64,000 nucleotides of DNA from Portunus trituberculatus. Its lineage: Eukaryota > Arthropoda > Malacostraca > Decapoda > Portunidae. A program made the position numbers and the translations under genes. The notes under the pieces are model-generated. The model made no database searches, had not been told where the DNA came from, and saw only the letters and a list, made by a program, of their open reading frames with translations. Positions 1 through 21,949 of this stretch are shown here, piece after piece (within the stretch, counting starts at the first letter, position 1; each line of letters starts with the position of its first letter). The stretch covers positions 11,325,104-11,389,103 of the forward strand of contig NC_059294.1 in the NCBI RefSeq assembly GCF_017591435.1. Direction: 5' to 3'.

Positions 1-83
1 TAGCGGGTGGGCTTTGAGATAGGACGTACCCCAAAAAGTATCTCCTTTAGCCCATAAATTCCCGTGAAAAGCCCACATGGTAA

Positions 84-117
<34 letters not shown>

Positions 118-167
118 TATGTCAATTTAGCCGTTTGATCTTAAGAGCTACTCTTCTCTTTACATAG

Positions 168-257
<90 letters not shown>

Positions 258-335
258 GAGTGTGCAACAGGCAGAAAAAGGCATTAAATATGCATGCATA
301 ATACCAATTTTTTTTTATATATATTAAAACCTTAC
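1..335. other. MBD intron 4, partial: A-rich tail and GA tract
   Basis: The region starts with about 85 bp ending in a poly-A run (87-112), which looks like the 3' end of a retroposed element, although I cannot name the family. A (GA)n tract follows at 170-254. No exon is visible before base 336. Confidence 0.45.
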
Positions 336-441
336 CTGAAATAATAAACATCATATTTCCCAGCAGATGCTCCACTGGTCCGCTGAACCACCACTCTGGA
401 CCATCCCTCAGGCACAGGCACATCCCCAGCCTCACCCATCA
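336..441 (-). CDS. MBD gene exon 4: first half of the methyl-CpG-binding domain
   Basis: The acceptor ATATTGCAG precedes TGATGGGTGAGG, and the donor is TTTCAG|GTAAGG. The 106-bp exon encodes VMGEAGDVPVPEGWSRVVVQ then RTSGASAGKYDVYYF. The P-E-G-W opening, the (K/R)-SG-x-SAGK-x-DVYYF core and the strand spacing match the MBD fold. The DNA-contacting Arg and Tyr/Asp positions appear intact. The second half of the domain, F-R-S-K onwards in relatives, must lie left of base 1. Confidence 0.85.
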
Positions 442-726
442 CTGCAATATCAAAATATAACTGCTGAAATAATTGCCTCTGGAAAAATAAATACTTCTCT
501 GATATCAATGACATTTTTTCACTTTTATTTTGAAATGATCACCTTTCCTTTTGTATTCTTAAAATTTTGAGAATTTTTTCTTGTTCAAAGTAATCACATA
601 TCTTTTAATTATCACTATAAAACTATTTTCTTCATGCAGCACATGAAGTAATCAATTTAAAATTTTCAAAAACTTTAATTATGACCAAGTTTGCATTTTT
701 AAAACTTTTTTTTCTTTTAAGCCTTG

Positions 727-808
<82 letters not shown>

Positions 809-1688
809 CTCTAAATTTTTATATACAGTGATAGCCTGGGATACATCTGCTCTGGCATACATCCAAACTGGCTTTCAACCCTTGCTCATGTCCAGAATTT
901 CCATCAGCTTATTTCTGCTTGCCCAACTTGTGCATGTGCTACCAGTGGTACCACACCATGTGTTCCTATCCAAAAGATTCATCCCCACTTAAGCTCAGAG
1001 AAGAGAACGTATCCATCACAAACAAACGTGAGAACAAAATACATACATATCATGCATACATAAAGGCAACAATCTTCTACTTCAACTGCCACTGCAACAC
1101 TTGAGACAGAGGCAGACAGGTCTGCAGTTAACCAGACTGATTGGACAGTTTCTTGTCAAAATTAAGTGTAGAAGGGGAATAGGGGAGTGGGGGGAGTCAT
1201 GGGTTGGCAATTTTTGTAAAGTGTTTTGCAAACATAGTCATAGGATATAAGGGGTGCTAAGCTTCAAACCCTTAAGTCACTAGATACATTAGCACCCTAT
1301 TGTGGTAATACTCAGAAGGACCGAAACCTCATTAGGGTTTTGGCCTGACCTCCCATTAGGATGATTAATTGATCTATGGGGTGATGCCATGCCTTCCACA
1401 GTCCACAACTCATTCAGGCCTTTAGAGGTGGACAGAATAGGAGTGAGAAAAAAAATCTTATGTGGCAATGCTGAAGGAGGGAAGGCATGCAGTTAACAAG
1501 TTCAGAGGAGCAGTTTGAAAGTAGAGGTTGAAGAAAACAAAGTTTGCTCTACCCAATAAAAAAAAAAAAAAAAAAGTCATCAAAACATCACCAAGTCAGT
1601 GTTTTGAGGTTTCTTTCAGTAAGCATTTTAAGTTCACCTGATTGTCAAGAAAATGATGTTGACAAATGCAGGAAGTCATCAACTTAGT

Positions 1689-1787
<99 letters not shown>

Positions 1788-4027
1788 AAGATCATTTGCA
1801 AATAGCAGTTAGTGGCAAGACAGATCTCTGTGGGACACTATTCTTCATGGGATCTAAAGAACAACAGTTGTAGCAACATAACAATCACAGGAATATTCAA
1901 ATAATAGGAGATAGATGGTTAAACCACATGAAGGAAGCTTAGAAATTCAAGGCATATATCACTTTATTGAGGTAGTTTGATGAGGCAAAAGTTTTAACTA
2001 AAATCACCAAGAATGTGAGACTACAATTAAGTAATAACTGGATCATTAGCAGGTCATCTTTTATAGAACTCAAACTAACAATCATATACTAATAATGTGA
2101 AAACCTATCTTTACACTTTGAATAAAACATAATTAATTCATCAGTTACACATTTTGCTGAGAACAATACAAGTCATGAACACTCACCTTTGGCAGGAGTT
2201 CTTCGAGGACTTTTACCAACTAGAGGGGAGTCTTTCTTCTTTGTTGCAACCCTTCTTCTGGCTGCTACGATGGGTGTCTTTGTCTCTTTCATGACATCTT
2301 TCACTTCAGTTGTCTCCTCTTTGATCTTCACATTCTCAATGTTTTCCCCACTTGCAGCAGTTTCATTTTCGATATTGTCAGAAGCATCAGCGTTTCCTTT
2401 TTCTGAGGCTGTCTTTTCACCTTTATCACTTTCCTTATTTTCTGTGGATTCTTCTGTTTTTATTTGTTTATCTTTTTCTTTAATTTGGTTGACACTGATA
2501 TCACTACTTTTATCGTCACTCTTTGTTTCCTGAGTGCAGTCACCAGTCTTGTCATCCTGTTTCTTATCACTGCTTTCATCTATTTCCATCTTAACACCAT
2601 CTTTTTTTTCTGTCTCTGATTCAACATTTTTGTTTTCTATATTTTCACTGGAATCTTTACCCTCACTTTTATCAATATTTTTGTTTGATTCTACATCTTT
2701 ATTATCTGTATTTTCAGTGGAATTTTTACTCTCACTTACATCAGTATTTTTGTTGCATTCAACATCTTTATTTTCTGTATTTTCAGTGGAATCTTTATCA
2801 TCACTTACAGAATCATCTTTGTTGTCTTTCTGTTCCACAACTTCCTGTGTATCATTGCTGGCCTTCTCCTCAGTACTGTTTCGTTCTTTTTTCACTGTGG
2901 CAGCTGACACAGTGTTGTCTTCTTGTTTGACTACTGTTTCATCTGATGTCCCATTCATGATTTCTTCTGAAGCACCTCTTTTTCTTTTAGCACTCTCCTA
3001 GAATTTATTAATTTCTATTAGGCCAGTGTCACACTATGCAGCGGTGCCGCTGCAACGGAAATGCATGCGCCGCCGCCGCACTGCCTGCATCCTGTCACAC
3101 ATAAGCAGCGATGTCGTTCAGTATCCCCAGAAGCCAGCGTGTATAGAGGTTGACTATCATGTTGTCAAAACTAAAAGTTATTTGTGCATCAGAAGCAGAA
3201 GGCTTACTGAAAAAACCAACTCGTCATAAACACTGGGTTCACCCATTTAACGCTGAACAAGAAACAAGTAAAAGATTTGAAAAGTTTTATGAGAATATAT
3301 GAAAATATGATGAAAAATTTTTGTGAGTATTACAGGATGTCCAAACCTTCTTTTGATGAGCTGCTGGAAGTGCTGAGGCCTCATATCTCCAAGCAAAATA
3401 CAAAGTTTCGAAGATCATTATCTCCAGAAGAAAGATTAACACAGTAAGATGAGGAGAAAAAAAAAAAAAAAAAAAAAAAACTATATATTCAGACTAAAAA
3501 ACATGGGGATGTAATACGGTAACTACAATATATTATAATATTCATTTCCAAATGCAAGAAATAATCAAATGTACAAATAAAATATTCCTCAAATTAAAAA
3601 AAAATCTCCATAATCGAATCAAGTAGATGTTTAGTAAGGAGAATGAGGAGACACTACGTCAAATACTTGAAAGCCCTGTGAAGACATGAGTTGGGTATCT
3701 ATGGTGCCATGATTGACAAGAGTTTGAGTTGGCCTTGCATGAATACACTGAATAAATAAATCAGTGTCAAACATCTTGTAACAATGGAGCGCTGGATGTG
3801 GCGCGGACGTCTGGTGTGACCACATGCATAGAACTATGTGTGATTTCCCACAACACTCGGTCGGATGCGGCGGTGCGGTGCTGACGCAGCATGCTGCGGC
3901 ACAGTGCAGCGGAAACGGCAGCGCCGCACTAGTGTGATACCTCTCATTGGTTTGTGTGTGATATCACCACATGCGGCGCCGCATGCATTTCTGTTGCAGC
4001 ACCGCTGCCGCATAGTGTGACACTGGC

Positions 4028-4114
<87 letters not shown>

Positions 4115-5649
4115 AGGGGGGAGGGGAGAATACTCAAGACTACCATTACCATATCCTTACCACAACTGGCTGCTCATTTAATAGCACTGCTAAAAAAACT
4201 ATTTTCACAAACAAAGCATTATTTAATTTTTACAATTACCTACATGAATCATATGCTATCATCTATTAATTTATAAGGGGTTTACCACACACAATACCTA
4301 CTAAATCTGACTACTGACCTTAGGTCTGGCACTGTCTGACTGCACTATTTCAGCCACAGTCTTGATCTTGTTCCTGCAAATGGAAAACGGTTATCATTGA
4401 AAATTGACACATCTTGCCAAAAACAATTACATTAGATTAAGTCTGTTTTGGTTTAGTTGGTGCAGGAAACCAAAATAAAGTAAAAATCTGATGAGAAGGC
4501 AGAGGAACACGTTACGAAATATCAATTTTCAGTTTTAGCGATACACTTAAAAAGGGTAGTAAATTTCTGGAAAAAATAAATGAATTAATTAAAATAATTA
4601 AAACAGAGCACATATTAATGCATTTGAAACAAAGACAAGAGGAGAAGGAAGACCACAGAGCCCTGTGAGAGGTATTTATCAACACTGGCCCCACCACGAG
4701 GGGGTGTGCATATCACTGGTGAGCTTCCATAAGCCCGAGTGATGTCATAACCCTGCTATATATAGGTAGTGCACTAGGCAGAACACTGTAATCTTCTGTA
4801 GCATTATTTTGGAATGGAGGAAGCTAGAAGTAGTGTATGGTGTGCACAATCACCGGAGAGCTTTCGTAAGCCATGAGTGACATCATAACCCTACTCCAGT
4901 GCACTGTGGAATGCTGTGTTGCCATACCCATGGTTTTTATCATTTCAAAAATTCTCTAAACATTTTTTTCCTAAATTCAGCAGTAATTAATCAGGCAGGA
5001 AATTCAAAATTTTAAGGTTTCTGTAGTTTTGGAGCCTGATTTTTCAAAATTTTCCTGAGACTATATTTCGCATTTGTAAAAAGACCTAAGATGAAAAAAG
5101 GGCCACATTTAGCAAAGGAAATACTTGTTATAAATTCTTATATAATTCATTTGTTACCAATACACTGGATATCTGCACAGCAGTGAAGATATACTAAGTA
5201 TTACACTAAGTCCATAGAGAAAAAAAAAAAAAAAACCGCATAGAATATGGTACAGGTACATAAATATGACACGATTCAGGTCATAGACAACTGACCTGCC
5301 CCAGTGGAACCCATAACTCAAACTGTTCGGGTCACGTGCCTCTTATGTTTGTAACAGAACCTAAAGTTTGTAAGAATAATGCATGCAAGTTGGTATTTTC
5401 CACGAAATCACTAATTATTCTTAAGATATCTGCATTAGAAGGTAGTATTTCCTTATGGTTAGGCGGGGGCAGCGTCTGGCTGCTTGACAAAGGTGTAGGC
5501 CAGGCCATCACAGCCGCCGCCGCCGCCGCCACCCGCCGCGGCGTCACCGTGTGTTGCCCTCCTCTCCCTCACTGTCTCATGCTCGGGCCTCTTGTTGTCC
5601 CTACATCATTACTGGCGTATCTACCACAGCTCTCACACAATACTCACAT
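336..5649 (-). CDS. Methyl-CpG-binding-domain protein, N-terminal part (4 coding exons, runs off left edge)
   Basis: A reader of methylated DNA expected to act in the nucleus. Exons on the minus strand: about 5760-5648 (5' UTR plus the first two bases of the start codon), 4373-4319, 2997-2187 and 441-336. All junctions are GT-AG and phases close: AT|G at the first, 0 at the second, 1 at the third. The last seen exon ends in phase 2, so the gene continues left of base 1. Residues 1-19 (MNKIKTVAEIV...) are followed by a basic KRKR stretch, then about 250 acidic, K/E/N/D/S-rich residues, then a basic segment (AARRRVATKKK, SPRRTPAK). The fourth exon then gives VPEGWSRVVVQR...SAGKYDVYYF, the first half of an MBD (compare MeCP2, MBD2 and MBD4). 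An in-frame TAA lies 12 nt upstream of the ATG. Which MBD subfamily it belongs to cannot be decided without the C-terminal half. Confidence 0.85.
442..2186. other. MBD intron 3: no gene, two GA tracts
   Basis: This is the intron between exons 3 and 4 of the MBD gene. It holds (GA)n at 729-807 and 1692-1785 and a poly-A run near 1557-1576. The rest is AT-rich sequence in which I recognise nothing. Confidence 0.6.
2187..2997 (-). CDS. MBD gene exon 3: acidic low-complexity region with NLS-like and basic motifs
   Basis: This 811-bp exon opens right after a TTCTAG acceptor with E-S-A-K-R-K-R, a likely nuclear localisation signal. It ends at CCAAAG|GTGAGT. The reading frame enters the exon upstream of the internal ATG at 2958, so that methionine is not the start. 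The bulk is Lys/Glu/Asp/Asn/Ser/Thr-rich and probably disordered. It contains a 23-residue (69-bp) tandem repeat over about 2607-2810. The C-terminal end becomes strongly basic. Confidence 0.8.
2607..2810 (-). repeat. 69-bp coding tandem repeat in the MBD gene
   Basis: Units begin near 2637, 2706 and 2775 on the plus strand (tctrtattttcastggaat...), exactly 69 bp apart, with a partial unit at 2607. They encode 23-residue repeats of the form K-D-S-T-E-N-x-x-N-K-D-V-E-x-N-K-N-x-D-x-S-E. Each unit preserves the reading frame. Confidence 0.8.
3023..4029 (+). mobile_element. PIF/Harbinger element, internally deleted, in MBD intron 2
   Basis: The ends are inverted repeats. The left end reads GGCCAGTGTCACACTATGC and the right end is its reverse complement (GCATAGTGTGACACTGGCC). 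Both continue as GC-rich subterminal repeats with GGAAATGCATGCG-type motifs. The left flank is TTA, the usual Harbinger target; the right flank TTG has drifted. The interior carries a broken transposase start. The ends make this about 1.0 kb long, too short for a full element. Confidence 0.8.
3159..3444 (+). pseudogene. Harbinger (HARBI1-like) transposase N-terminal fragment
   Basis: From ATG 3159 the frame reads M-L-S-K-L-K...GLLKKPTRHKHWVHPFNAEQ and then E-T-S-K-R-F-E-K-F-Y-E-N-I, ending at TGA. A one-base frame change then gives FCEYYRMSKPSFDELLEVLR followed by PHISKQNTKFRRSLSPEERL. This is the N-terminal region of HARBI1-type nucleases. A possible donor (ACACA|GTAAGA) follows the E-E-R-L segment. 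The DDE catalytic domain is absent, so it is non-functional. Confidence 0.75.
4319..4373 (-). CDS. MBD gene exon 2, 55 bp, completes the split start codon
   Basis: The exon lies between TTTGCAG and CCTAAG|GTCAGT. Its first base G joins AT at the end of exon 1 to make ATG. The following 18 codons read N-K-I-K-T-V-A-E-I-V-Q-S-D-S-A-R-P-K and join the KRKR segment of exon 3 in phase 0. Confidence 0.75.
4706..4920. repeat. Diverged direct repeat pair in MBD intron 1
   Basis: About 80 bp starting near 4704 (GGTGTGCATATCACTGG...TCATAACCCTGCT...GTGCACT) recurs near 4839 (GGTGTGCACAATCACCGG...TCATAACCCTACT...GTGCACT). By eye the two are roughly three-quarters identical. No coding potential is seen and the origin is unknown. 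Confidence 0.55.
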
Positions 5650-5760
5650 TATGAATCCTTATGCAGCGCAAGATTAGCGTGAACCGAGCAGGAAGAACAA
5701 CGTTCTGCTCGCTGCGTCGCGGCGCCACAACAAACTTGTCCTGCCGCTGGCTGGCCTAGA
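5440..5760 (-). promoter_or_regulatory. CpG-rich promoter and first exon of the MBD gene
   Basis: A GC- and CpG-rich island in AT-rich surroundings, including a (CCG)n run near 5515-5530 and CpG clusters at 5665-5760. The first exon ends at 5648 with donor AT|GTGAGT. No TATA box is evident on the minus strand just upstream, so a CpG-type promoter is inferred. Confidence 0.5.
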
Positions 5761-7017
5761 CTTGGTTTTAGTCCAAATGTCACTAGTTCATCTACTTCAC
5801 CTCTGCTAAGTTCATACGTAAATTAATTGTAATAACACACATTTATGAGATTTTCTTTTTTTTTGCCATGAAAGGCAATTTTCTTTGACATTTTAAAGAC
5901 GTTGATATCATACTGAAGTCAGAGATCGTGCATTTCTCCCAGCGTCCACCATCAAAGGTCCTCCACCGAGACTAGAGTTTTTGGCGGTAATGGTTATCAA
6001 ACTATTTTAAAAGCAGTTTATCTGTTGAGCATTGTCTTACAAGAATATTTATTATTTTTTTGCAGTAAATTTGTAAACAAATGGTGAAAATAAAGTTTTA
6101 TATTGCACTTTACTCATGTCAACAAAATTAATTTTAGACGATGCAATTCCATGAATGTACATTTGTTTTATTCAGTCGATTTGCTTGAATATTCCTGAAT
6201 GACACCATTGTCCTTCAAATCAAGTTGATCACTCATTAATTGCAATCCACCAACTTTCTCATTCGGTGTCTATCTCAGTGCTGAGGCCTAAAAAAGAAAG
6301 AAAAAAATCCTCTTCACTGAGTTGTATTTGTCCTGTCTTCTTTGACGTTCAGTCATGCACTCGACGAACCCCTCCCGTGAAATGTATACACATAATGGGG
6401 TTTACACGAGGCAATACGCGTCTGCAAACACCTAGGTAGCAGGTTTCACCCTAATTAAATCTTTGCAGGGGTATTGCATCTAGATTTGACTTATATAATC
6501 TATCTACATATCTTGTATTATTTACACTACTAATACATATTTTCTACAAAGTGATCAGTTTGAGCCCACTAATTACTTTTAGTTCAACAGTAATTAATTA
6601 TCTTAGTTATTCAGGAAGAAAATCAATCTTGTACCTTCAATTACATTCTTGTTAACTGGTGTTTTTATTTATCTATTTGTAATATGACAGGAATGAGCTA
6701 ATTTCATAAGATCCTTTCTCCATATTTCATGTTGTCAAGTTTCTTAAACTTAGGAATATAATCTGGTATGAACAATATGTATACCTCTCAATTGAATTCA
6801 TTCAACATGTTAATGCATATCTATTAACATTAAATTGGAAATTCATATATCAAAATGAAATGCACACTTGTTTTCCTGTTTTTATCATCAAATTTGCTGC
6901 AAGAAATTCTTTTATTTTCCTTTCTACTATCTGTAACATTTCAATTATAATTATTACTTCATAACTTTTATTCCTTGCTTAAATGCTGTAAGTTATTATT
7001 ATTATTTTTTTTTTTCT
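5761..7017. other. Intergenic: nothing recognised
   Basis: AT-rich DNA between the MBD promoter and a LINE fragment. No long ORF, repeat pair or RNA gene is seen. Confidence 0.5.
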
Positions 7018-7565
7018 GTTTAACACCATAGATAGCATCTGTCCTTGTATGGAGTACTCTTCACATGCTTGGGGGTTTCCACTCAAAGTTTTATTAGATA
7101 TGGTGGAATCAAAAGCTTTTCATCTCATCAACTCCCCTCCTCTGATTGACTGTCTTCAGCCTCTTCCTCACCGCCAAAATGTTGCATCTCTTCCTACATT
7201 TTATCACTATTTTCACGCTAAATGCTCTACTGATCTTGCTAACTGCATGTCTCCTCTCTGCCTGTGGCCTTGCTGCACAAGGCGTTCTTCTTCCTCTCAT
7301 CCCTATTCTGTCCAACTCCCTAATGCAAGAGTTAACCAGTTCTCTCAATCATTCATACCTTTCTCTGGTAAACTCTGGAACTCCCTGCCTGCTTCTATAT
7401 GTCCATCTTCCTACAATTTGACTTCTTTTAAGAAGGAGGTTTCAAGACATTTGTTCCTGACTTTTAGCTAATTCTTTATCAATCTTTAAGGGAAGTGGCA
7501 TTTCAAGTGGGCCTTATCTTAAATCTTTTGTTGCCCTTGGCTGGTTTTCCCTCCTGGCAATAAAA
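7018..7565 (+). mobile_element. Non-LTR retrotransposon 3' fragment (family A, copy 1)
   Basis: An open frame at 7049-7471 gives the C-terminal end of a reverse-transcriptase polyprotein: M-E-Y-S-S-H-A-W-G near the start, and S-G-K-L-W-N-S-L-P-A-S then F-K-K-E-V-S-R-H-L near the end. These are the usual C-terminal signatures of Jockey/CR1-group elements. A short 3' UTR ends near TTCCCTCCTGGCAATAAAAG. The endonuclease and RT core are missing. It is closely related to the 12.2-14.9 kb element (shared MVESKAF.LIN and DCLQPL.H.QNVASL). Confidence 0.8.
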
Positions 7566-9842
<2,277 letters not shown>

Positions 9843-10322
9843 TTTATTAGAAAAACTGAATCTAGGTTATTACTGGCTTCAAGCTGCAGGATAATATGAG
9901 TTATGATACAGCATTTGTACTCATGTTTAACATACCTGCAAAATATGCTAAATAAAGCTAATATAGGGCAAAATCTTAGCAATATAATGATGCTACTTAA
10001 CATCCTGAAGTCTTCACTGACAACCCCATGGCACCATAAGTCCTTCACTGCTTTCTGCTAACATATTGATTTCACTGACCTTATCGTGTTTTTGGCTTTA
10101 GGTCATCCTATTCTGTTGATGATGAGGAAAGTGATGTCATATAAGATTAATGGTACAGCCTCACAGGTCACAACCCTCATCCTCTTGGCAACTAAGTGTC
10201 TAATGATTGATTTGTGCAAATTAGAAGCTACTGCATCCCTTGCACAACAGTGGCCGACACATCTTCAGCACAGGTAGGACACAACACAGCATCCTTGCGT
10301 GAACATCACAGACAAAATATCC
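9843..10322 (-). other. GCP3 3' UTR with candidate poly-A signal
   Basis: The sequence follows the GCP3 stop at 10325-10323. A minus-strand AATAAA (plus tttatt, 9843-9848) is a plausible polyadenylation signal, giving a 3' UTR near 480 nt. The actual cleavage site cannot be seen. Confidence 0.45.
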
Positions 10323-20922
<10,600 letters not shown>

Positions 20923-21590
20923 TCCTGCTGCTTTGGGCGATAAGATTACTGTACTTGAGAAAACTTGTCATAAAATAGCGAGTATCGACCACCTCCGTAG
21001 TTCTCATGGCGCCATTTATTTTTGTTTTGTGTTGGTGTGAGCGCTGCTGGCTGATTGGTCGACAGCGGAATGTGTGGCCAATCACCAGCCAGCTCTATGG
21101 GCACCTTGTTTTGGTGATCCGCGTCTGCTGCATATTGTATACTTTTTAAAATTATGATCACAAATTATCAATATAGGAAAGCTTATTATCTATATATGAA
21201 AAACATAAAGTATAGGAATGAAGTATACGGTATATTCACTTACATGCTTCCCAACAATACAATACATCACGCCATATCTGCTAAATATCGTACGTGAACT
21301 TTCGCATGCTCATCACAGTTACGAAGTTATGGAAAATTCATCATCTATATCCAAAAAATTATACAAACGAAACGTGCAAAATGTAGGTGCATGAGTGAAA
21401 TATATTTTCCCTGGGAGCAGTTATTTACCTTTATTTTTGTTTATTTTCATTTTTACCCTTTGTGATGTAAATTTATTAAATCTTACATAGATACAAAATT
21501 AAAATGTATGAAAAAAGGTGAAAACATTCAAATAACACAGTTCAACTTACGTAGTAGCCGTTCCGTTGCAAAATCTGATATCCGTACAAT
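20923..21590 (-). promoter_or_regulatory. GCP3 5' UTR and promoter region
   Basis: The region upstream of ATG 20922 has moderate CpG content to about 21140 and no TATA box that I can place with confidence. Beyond 21140 it becomes AT-rich and nothing is recognised. A possible plus-strand first exon begins near 21590, so the interval could act as a bidirectional promoter. Confidence 0.35.
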
Positions 21591-21656
21591 ATAAACAGCT
21601 GTGAGCTTGAGTCGCGGTGGATTATGGCTCCCAAGGATTTTGGGCGCGGCGAGCCA
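21590..21656 (+). other. Candidate first exon of the brainiac-like gene
   Basis: CpG-containing sequence ends in a strong donor, GAGCCAG|GTGAGC, at 21656/21657 on the plus strand. It contains a short ATG frame (M-A-P-K-D-F-G-R-G-E-P) that would be out of frame with the 27285 exon if joined directly. It would therefore be 5' UTR with an upstream ORF. Transcript evidence would be needed to join it. Confidence 0.3.
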
Positions 21657-21949
21657 GGTGAGCTAATGCTGTATTCAGGAGGTCAGCTGTCAGTTGATTA
21701 TGTAGGTAGAGCTTATGTCCTTAGAGTTTCAGCATTATAACAGGGAGAAGGGAACACAATCAAACCCAGCCACAAGGGCAGCCCTTAGTGTAAGCCCAGT
21801 ACAAAAATTGGAAAATAGAATGAATATTCCGTAGAGTTTTCAACTCCATATTTCACAGATTTCTCGTTCCCCTCCCAAAACACCGACGTCCCACATGCCC
21901 TCACTTATTTGGGCGGGTTGGGGTGTAAGGGGTGAGAGAACGCGGATGT

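Noticed and set aside
2189..3001. Plus-strand ORFs opposite the acidic MBD exon
   Set aside because: They are reverse-strand shadows of the exon, whose minus frame has fitting splice phases on both sides.
5332..5677. ORFs on both strands in the GC-rich block, including an Ala run from (GCC)n
   Set aside because: No splice or homology support. The block is better explained as the MBD gene's CpG-rich promoter and intron 1 start.
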